Notes under the pieces: generated by a model | What the model was told of the DNA's origin: nothing | Seen by the model: the letters and a program-made list of their open reading frames with translations, nothing else | Database searches by the model: none | In this document: in pieces, positions 1 through 10,804 of the stretch | How the letters are laid out: each line of letters opens with the position of its first letter | Position numbering within the stretch: the stretch's first letter is position 1 | Position numbers and translations under genes: made by a program | From: Gorsachius magnificus | Taxonomy: Eukaryota > Chordata > Aves > Pelecaniformes > Ardeidae | Direction: 5' to 3' | Length of the DNA stretch: 64,000 nt | Assembly (NCBI GenBank): GCA_034008185.1 | Contig: CM067081.1 | Span: forward strand, 18,723,821-18,787,820

Positions 1-1190
1 TAATGCTGTTTGTTTAGTTGTAGGTATATCATTATCAACTTTTCTGGCAGGGCACCTGGTAACACAGATGTGTCTCATCCATGTATGAATAAATTCCATC
101 TCTAGCATATTGCCTTTGTTTCTCCAAAATCCTCTGATCCTATTTTATTTAGTATCCACTATTAGTGAGTTCAGCAGGCCTAATTCTTGTCCATAGGGTG
201 AATTTTATGATGAGCCAAGTGATTATGGATTAGTTTCATGGGAACTAATGTTGCAGTTGGAAGAGGAAGCTTTGTTGCAGGATTTTTTTGGTGTGCACAT
301 GAATCTAGCTAGCAAATACTGCATGATGCTGTCAGTAGTCTCTAGCCCTTAAATGATCATTTGCACCAAAATATAGGTCAATATGTTAACACTTTCTCCC
401 ATATGTGACAGCACATAGGCAGGCTGTGTTCTGTAAAAGACTGTACAACAAGCTGGCACTGTGAGGGGAGAAGTGGGGACGTATGAACTGGCAAGACACT
501 TAAAATCTGTGAAATCTGTTGGCTCCTGTTCTTCTTGATAGAGCGTAAGTACAGGATTATCCGAGTCTGTGGCTGCAGAGGCAAGCAGTGTACTGCAGTA
601 AGAGCGAATCTGCAGAGCAAACCCCATGTCTACACTGCACACAGAGGGTTTTCCTTCAGAGTTGCTGTTAGTCTATTCCTGCCGACCAACTGCCCATAAG
701 CAGTCAGAGCATGTAAGGTGCACTCTTGAGGTATATCTGCAAGTCTTATTTCATCCCAAAGCAATCCATTTCATGTGCTCTGAGGCTGCTCTAGCGTGCC
801 CACCAAAACATGGTGCGTGCAAATAATCAGGAGAAAAATTTCAAAAGCGTCCTTTCATGCAAACTGAAACATCACTGGAAAAGCTGGTTTTGTGGCTTAG
901 TTTAAATTATGCCTTTTTAGTACATATTTTTTAAGTAACTTTCCTCTCTACATATTGTTGATTATCACTGACGTTTATTCAGCACAAAATGCCTGTGATC
1001 TACCATATCAATTTACTTTCATTCTTAGCAGAGTATAAATTAAATGAGTATGTGTATGTGTGTACCCACAAATGTGCATGCATATGAACGGTTTGTAGGC
1101 CAACAGGTGTTACAGTCTGTTTCCTCTGACCCAGTATAGTCCTGATAGTGATTAAGGAAGGCATGTGGGATGGAGAGGTGTCCCGGTGTT
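1..1190. other. Intronic sequence, no feature recognised
   Basis: AT-rich non-coding sequence. The short open frames here have no recognisable motifs and overlap on both strands, as expected by chance. By position it should be intron of the + strand gene DDX10 (inference, since the upstream exon is outside the window). Confidence 0.5.
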
Positions 1191-1833
1191 AATCATAGAA
1201 TCATAGAATACCAGGTTAGAAGGAACCTCAAGGATCATCTGGTCCAACCTTTCTGGGCAAGAGCACAGTCTAAACAAGCTGGCCTAGCACCCTGTCCAGC
1301 TGCATCTTGAAAGTGTCCAGCGTGGCCGAGTCAACCACTCCCCTGGAGAGATTATTCCAATGGTGGACTGTTTGCATTGTCAAAAATTTTCCTCCCCTGT
1401 CCAATCGGAATCTTCTCAGGATTAACTTGTACCCATTACCCCTTGTCTTTTCCATGTGACTCCTTGTGAAAAGGGAGTCTCCATCTTCCTTGTAGCCACC
1501 TTTTAAATACTGGTAGATGGTGATGAGATCCCCTCTGAGCCTCCTTTTCTCAAGGCTGAACAAACCCAGTTCTTTCATGCAGCAGGCTTCCCAGTCCTTT
1601 GATCATCTTGGTGGCCCTTGTCTGGACCCCTTCCAGCCTGTCCATGTCTTTTTTTGTATAGCGAGGACCAGAACTGTACACCGTATTCCAGGTGTGGCCT
1701 GACCAGCACTGAGTCGAGTGGGATAATGACCTCTTTCTCTCTGCTGGTGATGCCCTTGTTGATGCAACCCAGCATCCTGTTGGCCTTCTTGACCACAGCA
1801 GCACACTGCTCACTCATATTGAGCTTGTTGGTA
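1191..1833 (-). mobile_element. CR1 LINE, 5'-truncated 3' end with ORF2 remnant
   Basis: The + strand begins with AATCATAGAATCATAGAAT, the reverse complement of the CR1 terminal octamer repeat. The typical CR1 3' region follows. Reading the - strand from about 1833 down to 1270 gives the CR1 ORF2 C-terminal region in at least two frames: the motifs [34 protein letters not shown] and RGNGYKL are visible. The frame is broken near 1575-1600, so this is a dead copy. The 5' boundary near 1833 is approximate; similarity fades after the segment reading NKLNMSEQC. Confidence 0.9.
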
Positions 1834-4624
1834 ACCATTATTAATGGTTGACAGCATAGATATGGTAACGTCTTTCTTGCACTGAAACCAGCTGTGACCA
1901 TTACCCTCTTCAGCTCGGTGTTCTGACTGCATTCCTCATGACCAGGTTGTCTTCCTCTCCCTGCAAATGGAGGAGTGCACTGTGCTTGGACAGGCTTTGG
2001 GGGACCTTTTCATGACTTCCTCCTCTCGTTAGTCCTTGCCTTATGAGATTACTTCAAACAGCGGGACATAGTGACTTCTAAACGTATCGTTCTCTCTTAC
2101 AAGGTCAGTGTCATTTCACTGCGTGTTTATGCAGTTCATAATGCAGTTCTCATTTCTTATATTGAGATGTAATTGTAACGCAACTTCTAATTTAAAGGAG
2201 ACAAGGATTTATAATTGTTTGCTCTAATTTGCTAATGAAAGCTTCAAATGTAAAATTTGAATACCCAAAGCTCCTACTGCATATTCAGTTGAAATTCTGT
2301 GCTTCCATTGGGAACATAAAAAATGGTAAGCTCTTAAAGCAAAGACTGGGATCGTGAGAGAAAAATGATTTCACAGCGTGTCCAGTCCCAATCGGTGCTT
2401 TCAGAAGTGGAGCTTACAATGTGCAGTTAACCTTGAATAATCTGCACCGCTGTATTTCATGGAATTTAAGCCTCCGCATCACTATGAAATGTTGCTACTT
2501 CTCCAGCTGTGTGTGTGGCTTTCCAGGTGCAGAGCTGGCACTGCCTGGTGGTATCAGCCAAATGGGGATCATCTGCAAGGCTGGCCAGTAATGGGATTCT
2601 GGGAGCTAAGCAGTTGGTTTTCAGTATTTTACTTGAGGGTTTGTCGGCATCAAGCAAAGCTATCAAGCTGGGTCAAGTGTTTGGCTTTTACTCAGGACTG
2701 CTTGTCAGTGCTGGTGGTAGGGATAAAACAGGGGAAGTTTCTGCAGCCAATGCCTCCAGACTGCATGACAATTTCAGTATGAAGAATTTGGGGGAACTCT
2801 TTAAGGTCTTTTCTAACACTAAAATCTACCACAGCTTTTACAGGAAAGATAAGGCAGATGACATCACTTCTCTATTCCTTCTTGAAGTATAGGTATGTCA
2901 CTGGAGGGAAGGGAGAAATTAAATCTCTGGTTCTGGACAGAGACATACAATGTTAAATGTTATTAGCTGTCTGATGCAGTTTATAATATAGTTTGAATTT
3001 AATAGTTCTACAGATGAAATTTACTGTACAAAAAGTATATTTCTAGAATACAGCTAGAAGGCAAGAAGATTCTAGTACCAGATCTATGTTGAAACAATAT
3101 TGGGTTTGTCAAGTCTTTGTATCCTTATCTATCTTCTCGAATGTAACTGTTATTTCTACTCTGCAAGGTCATACTGAACCTTGTATGCCACTAGGATATT
3201 GGTCACTATACAGTCCTTCAAAATTTTTTCCTTCATCTCAATTTTTCTTTTAACTTCTTCGTTGTATTTGGTTGAAGTTCATGGATTTGCAGCATTTTCT
3301 CTGTGAACTTTAAATCTAAAAGAATTCTATCATCTTGGAAATTTTTTCCAACTCATTAGAAGTACTATCATCTCTTTTTTTCCCTTCCTTTTTCTCTTTC
3401 TTTTTTTTTTTTTTTTTCTTCTTTTCTTCTAGTTCCATCTTAGGACAGGCTTATGCTTCTTGCCTGAATTATTGCTTGGGAAGCCGTACCTTTACATCTC
3501 TAATGGTTAAAAATGTCTTCTGGTTTACAGCTTAATTTTTTTTTCCTTTAGATTTAATCTATATCTACCGCTTCTTGTGCAGGATTTATTTTTAAATCTA
3601 AATAACTTCTATTTTGTATTTACTCTCAATATTTTAGGGGCATATCGTTTGAATCTATGTTCTGTGAAGGAGAGTTTTCTGGAGGGTTCTTTATATTACA
3701 CACCCTCATCCCTGTGGTCTGTTCAACGCATAGGATTTGCTTGTGGCTGCTCTGTGCCAAAGCCACTCTGTACCTCTGATTATCTGTGTTGCTTTGTTCC
3801 GTATCTCTTGCAAAGGGTCTGTATCTCTGAGCCAAGATGATCAGAGCAGCTGTAGCTATCAGAATGCAGAGTGTATCATGAATATATAATGTTTAGTTTT
3901 CTGTTTTATTCTTGATTTATTTGCCTTTTTGATTGTACTTAAGTGGTTAGCTCATGTTTGAAAAATTATGCGCAGTGATTTTGAGTGGGTGATAGAGCTA
4001 ATGTAGAACTCAAATGTGTGGATGCTGCTCTATAGCCATTTTTCCGTGTTATTTTGTGTTTTCTGTAATTCAGTACATCATCTTACTATCGAGTTGCTCA
4101 ATGTCACTGTGATCCTTCTCAGTAAGTGTGTTGTCTACAGATTTTTCTACCCTAGTTATTCACTCTTGCTTCAGAATTTCTTGGGGATGTGTGGAGCAGT
4201 ATAAATCCTAGCTTAAATCCTTGGAAGATCCTGTTAACCTTCCTACGTTGTGAAAAATGTCCGTCACTCTTTTCTAGAAATTAACTCTTATCAACGTCTA
4301 AGAGGGTCTGCCCTCTCACCCTGCAGTATTTCATCCTTTGTGCTCTTTCCCGGTCTTTGCAGGATGTGGCTGCCTCCCTGCTCTTTTTCCTCAGAAAATA
4401 TCATTAGCATAGCCTTTGTGCAGATTTAATTCATTGGAATTCTGAAAACAGCAATGCCAAGGCTGATGTTTCTGTTGCCAGAGTGAAAAATGTGGGTAGT
4501 GGGCAGCTGAGCAGCGAGCAGGCAGGGTCAGAGGGTGACGCCCCTTAGGGAAGCAGCCGCAGGAGAAGTGCGGGGCTGTGCCAGCATCAGCCCTGCCTGT
4601 GCAGCCTGCGGTGGGAGCTCCCTG
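1834..4624. other. Intronic sequence, no gene recognised
   Basis: Unique-looking AT-rich sequence with a T-rich tract around 3390-3430. Open frames such as those at 2459-2892 have no domain signature, and I reject them as chance. No exon with flanking splice sites and DDX10-like charged content was found by eye. Confidence 0.45.
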
Positions 4625-4684
4625 GGCTGGGCTTGCAGGCAGGTGGCCCTGAGCTGGGCTTGCAGGCAGGTGGCCCTGAGCTGG
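4625..4684. repeat. 27-bp tandem duplication
   Basis: Two near-perfect head-to-tail copies of a 27-bp GC-rich unit containing GCTTGCAGGCAGGTGGCCCT (repeat starts near 4631 and 4658). It directly abuts the 3' end of the CR1 at 4691. The block is much more GC-rich than the surrounding intron. Confidence 0.85.
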
Positions 4685-4690
4685 AGGCAG

Positions 4691-5914
4691 ATCATAGAAT
4701 GTTTTGGGTTGGAAGGGACCCCTAGAGGTCATCTAGTCCAACCCCCCTGCAGTGAGCAGGGACACTGCTAACTAGATCAGGTTGCTCAGAGCCCCATCCA
4801 ACCTGGTCTTGAATGTTTCCAGGGATGGGGCCTCCACTACCTCTCTGGCAACCTGTTCCAGTGTTTCACCACCCTCATTGTAAAGAATTTCTTCCTTACA
4901 TCTATCGAGAGCAGCCCTGCCGAGAAGGACTTGGGTTTGCTGGTGGATGAAAAGCTGGACATGAGCCGGCAATGTGCGCTGGCAGCCCAGAAAGCCAACT
5001 GTACTCTGGGCTGCATCGGGAGAAGCGTGGCCAGCAGGTCAAGGGAGGTGATTCTGCCCCTCTACTCTGCTTTGGTGAGACCTCACCTAGAGTCCTGCGT
5101 CCAGCTCTGGAGCCCTCAGCACAAGGAGGACACGGGCCTGTTGGAGCGTGTCCAGAGGAGGGCTACAAAAATGATCCAAGGGCTGGAGCACCTCTCCTAT
5201 GAGGACAGGCTGAGAGAGTTGGGCTTGTTCAGCCTGGAGAAGAGAAGGCTGCGGGGAGACCTGATTACGGCCTTTCAGTACCTAAAGGGGGCCTATAGAA
5301 AGATGGGGATAATCTTTTTAGTAGGGCCAGCTGTGACAGGACAAGGGGTAATGGTTTTAAACTGAAGCAGGGTAGGTTTAGACTGGATATAAGGAAGAAA
5401 TTTTTTACAATGAGGGTGGTAAAACACTGGAATGGGTTGCCCATAGAGGCAGTGGAGGCCCCATCCCTGGAAACATTCAAGACCAGGTTGGATGGGGCTC
5501 TGAGCAACCTGATCTAGTTAGCAGTGTCCCTGCTCACTGCAGGGGGGTTGGACTAGATGACCTCTAGGGGTCCCTTCCAACCCCAAACATTCTATGATTC
5601 TATGAAACATCTAGTCTAAATCTACCCTGTTTTAGTTTAAAACTATTACCCCATGTCCTGTCACAACAGGCCCTGCTAAAAAGCTTGCCCCCATCTTTTC
5701 TATAGCCCCCCCTTTAAGTACTGAAAGGCCGCAATCAGGTCTCCCCGCAGCCTTCTCTTCTCCAGGCTGAACAAGCCCAACTCTCTCAGCCTGTCCTCAT
5801 AGGAGAGGTGCTCCAGCCCTCAGATCATTTTTGTACCCCTCTTTTGGACCCGCTCCAACAGGCCCGTGTCCTTGTGCTGAGGGCTCCAGAGCTGGATGCA
5901 GGACTCCAGATAAT
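4691..5914 (-). mobile_element. CR1 LINE (older copy) split by a nested CR1
   Basis: Two pieces of one - strand CR1, 4691-4903 (3' terminal region) and about 5607-5914 (ORF2 C-terminal coding region), are separated by a + strand CR1. The pieces are collinear with an unbroken copy elsewhere in the window: the segment ending at 4903 continues at 5607 exactly where the intact copy around 47040-47080 does. The word ACATCT occurs on both sides (4898-4903 and 5607-5612), consistent with a short target duplication or microhomology. The 5' end is truncated near 5914. Confidence 0.88.
4904..5606 (+). mobile_element. CR1 LINE nested inside an oppositely oriented CR1
   Basis: This + strand CR1 is 5'-truncated and ends in the canonical ATTCTATGATTCTATG tail near 5589-5604. 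An ORF2 C-terminal fragment reads from about 4907 to 5365, with motifs [50 protein letters not shown] and [16 protein letters not shown]. The frame then shifts near 5310, and the remaining CR1 coding sequence continues in another frame up to the 3' region. Because its host copy is inverted relative to it, the two form a large inverted repeat. Confidence 0.92.
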
Positions 5915-6653
5915 CCTGAGCTGGAGACAGAGAGCAGCTCTGAGGGCTTGCAGATGGCCCGTCGACCACCTAGGCAGAGTCAGCTCCTTCAGGTGTGTTG
6001 CAGCTCCTTTGCTCTCACCGCCTTTTACAACTTTACGCTTTCTTGTTCTTTTCTACTACAAACAAGGTGATCGGACTTCAGTTTATCCCAGCAGTTCCTT
6101 CCTCCCTCCAACTGTTCATATTTCCTTGCCTTCCCACTGATGATTTCTGTGGCTTTTTCCTTCCTCTCTTCTGTTATGCTTAAGGAGTCTCAAATCACAG
6201 GGTGGCAGCTGCTGGTGTTATTCTGGGAGGTTCATTCATAGGCTACTTACGCTACGCCTACGGGCCACTTAGGCTGTGCTTAAGGGCCATGTAACCTCCT
6301 CTGCAGTCCTGCACTTAAACTTGCAGTATCACCTTCATGCTGTCTTCAGCTGACTCGTAGCTAAATTACACCAGTACCACTTCTTTGACTTAAGTAGTAA
6401 TTTTCCATGTGGCATTGTATCAAAAGCATTATTGAAGAACCGTTTTTTCTGCATTTCTTTTCTTAAAACCTTTTTCTTTTGATAACTGAAGATAATTGGT
6501 TTAGCCTGGCATCCTTGGTCAACCCCCGTTGAATCTTGTCCTATTTGATATTTTTATGCCTTCTGTTACTGTTTCCACCAAATGTTGTTCTGGATCCTTT
6601 CATCCCATTGAGTCACTTGGTGATAGTTGCTGTATTTTCCTTAGGCTCCGTTG
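5915..6653. other. Intronic sequence, no feature recognised
   Basis: Non-coding sequence between the nested CR1 pair and the provirus. It includes a short pyrimidine-rich stretch around 6040-6180. Nothing here is supported as a gene. Confidence 0.45.
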
Positions 6654-6658
6654 GTTAC
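6654..6658. repeat. Target site duplication, left copy (GTTAC)
   Basis: GTTAC directly precedes the TG of the LTR and is repeated at 13458-13462, immediately after the CA of the other LTR. Extending to 6 bp breaks the match, so the duplication is 5 bp, the length usual for ERV-L-type elements. Confidence 0.9.
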
Positions 6659-7214
6659 TGTCGTGGTTTAACCCGGCTGGCAACTAAGCACCACACAGCC
6701 ACTCGCTCACTCCCCCCCCTCCCTCAGTGGGATGGGGGAGAGAATCGGGAAGGAGAAAAAGGTTAGAGCCGAGGGCTGAGATAAAGACAGTTTAATAAGA
6801 GAAAATAATAATAATAATAGTAATAATGAGAATGATAACAAAATATACAGAATATACAAAACGAATGATGTACAATGCAATTGCTCACCACCCGCCGACC
6901 GATGCCCAGCCCGTCCCGAGCAGCGATCAGTACCCGAGCGACCGACCGACCCACCAACCCCCCCGAGCATGACGTTCTATGGTATGGAATAGCTCTTTGG
7001 ACAGTTTGGGTCCTAGCTGTGCTGTACTCCCAGCTTGTTATGCACCTGGCCGAGCAGGAGAAGCTCAAAAAGTCCTTGAGCAGTCTGAGCACTGCTTGGC
7101 AACAACTAAAAACATCAGCGTGTTATCAACATTCTTCTAGTACTAAATCTAAAGCACAGCACTATGCTAGCTTCTGTGAAGAAAATTAACTCTATCCCAG
7201 CCGAAACCAGGACA
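6659..7214 (-). repeat. 3' LTR of the provirus
   Basis: 556 bp. On the - strand it runs TGTCCTGGTTTCGGCTGGGA...GGTTAAACCACGACA, with canonical TG...CA ends. It matches 12901-13457 throughout except for about 7 substitutions and one C in a C-run. It contains an ATT/AAT microsatellite-like tract around 6805-6830 and a possible ATTAAA polyadenylation hexamer on the - strand at 6791-6796. Confidence 0.96.
6791..6796 (-). promoter_or_regulatory. Possible ATTAAA polyadenylation signal in the 3' LTR
   Basis: The + strand TTTAAT reads ATTAAA on the proviral strand, within CTTATTAAACTGTC. This is the commonest variant of AATAAA and the best candidate I see in the LTR. The same hexamer is present in the 5' LTR and in the solo LTR. 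The role is inferred from position and sequence only. Confidence 0.4.
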
Positions 7215-7225
7215 TTCCACCCCTT
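7215..7225 (-). promoter_or_regulatory. Polypurine tract (plus-strand primer site)
   Basis: On the proviral strand the sequence immediately before the 3' LTR reads AAGGGGTGGAA, purine-rich with one T, abutting the TGTCC of the LTR. Its position directly upstream of U3 is diagnostic for a PPT. Confidence 0.8.
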
Positions 7226-7711
7226 ATTCTATACCATTTACGTCATGCTTAGGTCCTACCCTTACAATACATTCCAATTAATCACCACCATTTTCTCATC
7301 TTTTTGGTACATACACAGATATCATTCCCTTAGTCTATGGACCATCCCTCTGAAATGTCCATTGGGTTCATTTAGGTCCACAGTTTTGGGCTCCATCTGT
7401 CGTAACAGTCTTTCAGGGCAGGAGAGATGGGGTCTGGTGTTGGGTTGTTGCTTGCTGAAGTCAGTTCTGGTTCCATCCGCTGTACTTCCTTAGTTTCTTC
7501 AAAATTCATTCTTCTTAATCTGGGTGATCCTTACTGTTATGCCATTGATATGACATACAGCAATAGTAAAAATAAAGACATACTATATTACACAGCAATT
7601 AACATTATACAATTCAGTTCATTGGCTATTTTCACCCAAAATCAAATCCCTTTGAGGTACACATTGGACTTCCCCGTCCTTCCGCATCACCCACCAAGTA
7701 GAGCCAGGTCC
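7226..7711 (-). other. Non-coding region between pol and the PPT; no env
   Basis: About 490 bp between the pol stop codon and the polypurine tract. On the proviral strand I find no frame with signal peptide, furin-site or transmembrane features of an envelope, and no dUTPase-like motif. The element thus appears to lack env altogether rather than carry a broken copy. Whether env was never present or was deleted cannot be told from one copy. Confidence 0.6.
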
Positions 7712-10300
7712 TTAAGCAAAAGCAATCCCACGGATGGGTTTGCCTTTACCTGAGGCAGGAGAAACCCAGACTGTCTTCCCCAGCATATTTTTTACATGCA
7801 CTACAGGGACTTTATCTCCTTCTACAGTACGTAAGAGGTTTGATTGGGCAGGGCCAGTTCGGTTGGAAGATCCTCTAGTGTTGACTAACCAGGTGGCTTT
7901 TGCTAAATGTGTACCCCCATGTTTGAATGTTCCACCACCCATTGCTTTCAGTGTAGTTTTTAACAGTCCATTGTATCGTTCAATTTTCCCAGAGGCTGGT
8001 GCATGATAGGGGATGTGATAGACCCACTCAATGCCATGCTCTTTGGCCCATTTGTCTATGAGGCTGTTTCGGAAGTGAGTTCCGTTGTCTGACTCAATTC
8101 TTTCTGGGGTGCCATGTCGCCACAGGACTTGTTTTTCAAGGCCTAGGATAGTGTTCCGGGCAGTGGCATGGGGCACGGGATATGTTTCCAACCATCCGGT
8201 GGTTGCTTCCACCATGGTGAGCACATAGCGCTTGCCATGGCGGGTTTGTGGGAGTGTGATATAATCAATCTGCCAAGCCTCTCCATATTTGTATTTCAGC
8301 CACCGTCCTCCATACCAGAGAGGCTTTAACCGCTTGGCTTGTTTGATCGCAGCACACGTTTCACATTCATGGATAACCTGTGCAATAGCGTCCATAGTTA
8401 AGTCCACCCCTCGATCACGAGCCCATCTGTATGTTGCATCTCTTCCTTGATGGCCTGAAGTGTCATGGGCCCACCGAGCTAGAAACAATTCACCCTTATG
8501 TTGCCAGTCCAGATCTATCTGAGCCACTTTAATCTTAGCAGCCTGATCTGCCTGCTGGTTGTGTTGATGTTCTTCAGAGGCCCGACTCTTGGGTACATGA
8601 GCATCTACATGACGTACCTTTACAACCAGGTTCTCTACCCGGGCAGCAATATCTTGCCACAATGCGGCTGCCCAGATGGGTTTGCCCCTGCGCTGCCAGT
8701 TGTTCTGCTTCCATTGCTGCAACCACCCCCACAGGGCATTTGCCACCATCCATGAGTCAGTATAGAGATAGAGCGCTGGCCATTTTTCTCTTTCAGCAAT
8801 ATCTAAAGCCAGCTGGATGGCTTTCACCTCTGCAAACTGACTTGATTCACCTTCTCCTTCAGCAGTCTCTGTGACTTGTCTTGTAGGACTCCATACAGCA
8901 GCCTTCCACCTTGGATGCTTTCCCACAAGACGACAGGACCCATCAGTGAACAGGGCATATTGCTTCTCATTTTCTGGCAGTTTATTATATAATGGGGCTT
9001 CTTCAGCACGCACCACCTCTTCCTCTGGTGATACTCCAAAATCTTTGCCTTCTGGCCAGTCCATGATCACTTCCAAGATTCCTGGGCGACTGAGGTTTCC
9101 TATTAGAGCCCGTTGTGTAATCAGTGCGACCCACTTACTCCACGTAGCATCAGTTGCATGATGTGTAGAGGGGCCCTTCCCTTTGAACATCCAGCCCAGC
9201 ACCGGCAGTCGGGGTGCCAGGAGGAGCTGTGCTTCAGTACCAATCACTTCTGAAGCAGCTCGAACCCCTTCATATGCTGCCAATATCTCTTTTTCAGTTG
9301 GAGTATAGTTGGCTTCGGATCCTCTGTATCCCCAACTCCAAAAGCCTAGGGGTCGGCCTCGAGTCTCCCCTGGTGCTTTCTGCCAAAGGCTCCAGGTAGG
9401 GCCATTCTCCCCGGCTGCGGTGTAGAGCACATTCTTTACATCTTGCCCTGCCCGGACTGGTCCAAGGGCTACTGCATGCACTATCTCCCGTTTAATTTGT
9501 TCAAAGGCTTGTCGTTGTTCAGGGCCCCATTTGAAATCGTTCTTCTTCCGGGTCACTTGGTAGAGAGGGCTTACAATCTGGCTGTAATTTGGAATATGCA
9601 TTCTCCAAAAACCCACAATGCCCAAGAAAGCTTGTGTTTCCTTTTTGCTAGTTGGTGGAGACATGGCTGTTATTTTGTTGATCACATGCATTGGAATCTG
9701 ACGACGTCCATCTTGCCATTTGATTCCTAAGAACTGGATCTCCTGTGCAGGTCCTTTGACTTCACTTTGTTTTATAGCGAAACCGGCTTTCAGAAGGATT
9801 TGGACTATTTTCTTCCCTTTCTCAAAAACTTCTTCTGCTGTATTGCCCCACACAATGATGTCATCAATATATTGCAGATGTTCTGGAGCCTTACCCTGTT
9901 CCAGTGCTGTCTGGATCAGTCCATGGCAAATGGTAGGGCTGTGTTTCCACCCCTGGGGCAGTCGATTCCAGGTGTACTGGATGCCCCTCCAAGTGAAAGC
10001 AAACTGTGGCCTGCACTCTGCTGCCAAAGGGATTGAAAAGAAAGCATTTGCAATATCAATTGTGGCATACCACTTGGCTGCCTTTGACTCCAGTTCGTAT
10101 TGAAGTTCTAGCATGTCTGGCACGGCAGCACTCAGCGGTGGCGTAACTTCATTCAGGCCATGATAGTCTACTGTCAGTCTCCACTCTCCATCAGACTTTC
10201 TCACTGGCCATATGGGACTGTTAAAGGGTGAGCGAGTCTTGCTGATCACTCCTTGGCTCTCCAGTTGACGAATCAGCTTATGGATGGGAATCAGGGAGTC
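7712..10300 (-). CDS. pol: Endogenous retroviral Pol: reverse transcriptase, RNase H, integrase
   Basis: The frame is open for 862 codons after the TGA at 10301-10303. There is no convincing initiator, so expression would be as part of a longer polyprotein. Residues are numbered from 10300. RT has the first catalytic Asp near 82, in an IDIANAFF context, and the YIDD box at 144-147. RNase H shows TDGS (D453), E491, D515 and D566. Integrase has an HX4H (612, 617) and CX2C (646, 649) zinc site, then the DD35E triad D679, D738, E774. All catalytic residues expected for the three enzymes are present and the frame has no internal stop. The motif style, with the PTICHGL block after the LPQG motif, is like class III ERV-L polymerases (family knowledge). 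No dUTPase domain is seen at the C-terminus, unlike mouse-type ERV-L. The upstream protease is in the same frame. Confidence 0.95.
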   Translation of the reverse strand, partial: DSLIPIHKLIRQLESQGVISKTRSPFNSPIWPVRKSDGEWRLTVDYHGLNEVTPPLSAAVPDMLELQYELESKAAKWYATIDIANAFFSIPLAAECRPQFAFTWRGIQYTWNRLPQGWKHSPTICHGLIQTALEQGKAPEHLQYIDDIIVWGNTAEEVFEKGKKIVQILLKAGFAIKQSEVKGPAQEIQFLGIKWQDGRRQIPMHVINKITAMSPPTSKKETQAFLGIVGFWRMHIPNYSQIVSPLYQVTRKKNDFKWGPEQRQAFEQIKREIVHAVALGPVRAGQDVKNVLYTAAGENGPTWSLWQKAPGETRGRPLGFWSWGYRGSEANYTPTEKEILAAYEGVRAASEVIGTEAQLLLAPRLPVLGWMFKGKGPSTHHATDATWSKWVALITQRALIGNLSRPGILEVIMDWPEGKDFGVSPEEEVVRAEEAPLYNKLPENEKQYALFTDGSCRLVGKHPRWKAAVWSPTRQVTETAEGEGESSQFAEVKAIQLALDIAEREKWPALYLYTDSWMVANALWGWLQQWKQNNWQRRGKPIWAAALWQDIAARVENLVVKVRHVDAHVPKSRASEEHQHNQQADQAAKIKVAQIDLDWQHKGELFLARWAHDTSGHQGRDATYRWARDRGVDLTMDAIAQVIHECETCAAIKQAKRLKPLWYGGRWLKYKYGEAWQIDYITLPQTRHGKRYVLTMVEATTGWLETYPVPHATARNTILGLEKQVLWRHGTPERIESDNGTHFRNSLIDKWAKEHGIEWVYHIPYHAPASGKIERYNGLLKTTLKAMGGGTFKHGGTHLAKATWLVNTRGSSNRTGPAQSNLLRTVEGDKVPVVHVKNMLGKTVWVSPASGKGKPIRGIAFA

Positions 10301-10804
10301 TCAATTGGTGCGATATTGCCGCCTGTGCACTGTTGTGGTGGCAATTGGCACTTGTTGTTCTTCAACACTCAGCAACCCCACAACAGAAGGGTCCTTTGAG
10401 AGACCAGGCAAGGTAGACAGCTGCTTAATTTCTTCTGCCTCCAATGCAGCTATACCAAAAGCCCACCGGTACCCTTTTGGGTCCTTGAAATACCCTCTCC
10501 TGAGGTAGTCTATGCCCAGGATGCACGGAGCATCTGGCCCAGTCACTATGCGGTGCTTTTGCCACTCATTCCCGGTTAGGCTCACTTCGGCCTCCAATAC
10601 AGTCAGCTCTTGAGATCCCCCTGTCACTCCAGAAATACAAATGGATTCTGCCCCTATATGGCTTGATGGCATTAGAGTACACTGTGCACCGGTGTCTACT
10701 AAAGCTCTATACTTCTGTGGGTCTGACATGCCAGGCCATCGAATCCACACAGTCCAGTAAACCCTGTTGTCCCTTTCCTCCACCTGGCTGGAGGCAGGGC
10801 CCCT
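10301..10804 (-). CDS. pro: Endogenous retroviral aspartic protease
   Basis: The frame is open from just after the TAG at 10805-10807 to the TGA at 10301-10303 (167 codons). It contains the retropepsin active-site motif ALVDTGAQC (Asp near residue 37) and the downstream ILGIDYL motif (near 95-101), in the right spacing for a retroviral protease, which acts as a dimer to cleave Gag-Pol. There is no ATG at the start, so the enzyme would need to be made as an extension of the preceding ORF or from pol transcripts. It shares its reading frame with both the upstream Gag-like ORF and the downstream pol; only single stop codons separate them. The TGA could be a disabling mutation or a recoding site; one sequence cannot decide. 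Confidence 0.9.
   Translation of the reverse strand, partial: RGPASSQVEERDNRVYWTVWIRWPGMSDPQKYRALVDTGAQCTLMPSSHIGAESICISGVTGGSQELTVLEAEVSLTGNEWQKHRIVTGPDAPCILGIDYLRRGYFKDPKGYRWAFGIAALEAEEIKQLSTLPGLSKDPSVVGLLSVEEQQVPIATTTVHRRQYRTN

Noticed and set aside
6763..7189. LTR-internal frames of about 87-109 codons, repeated at 12926-13432 and 36775-37224
   Set aside because: The same translation recurs because the LTR sequence recurs. The Tyr-rich part is the ATT microsatellite; no evidence for an LTR-encoded protein.
7226..7711. Possible env or dUTPase remnant downstream of pol
   Set aside because: No signal peptide, cleavage site, transmembrane stretch or dUTPase motif could be seen on the proviral strand; too short for env.
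7734..10103. Several + strand frames of 60-127 codons across the pol region
   Set aside because: Shadows of the long - strand pol frame, which has all catalytic motifs.
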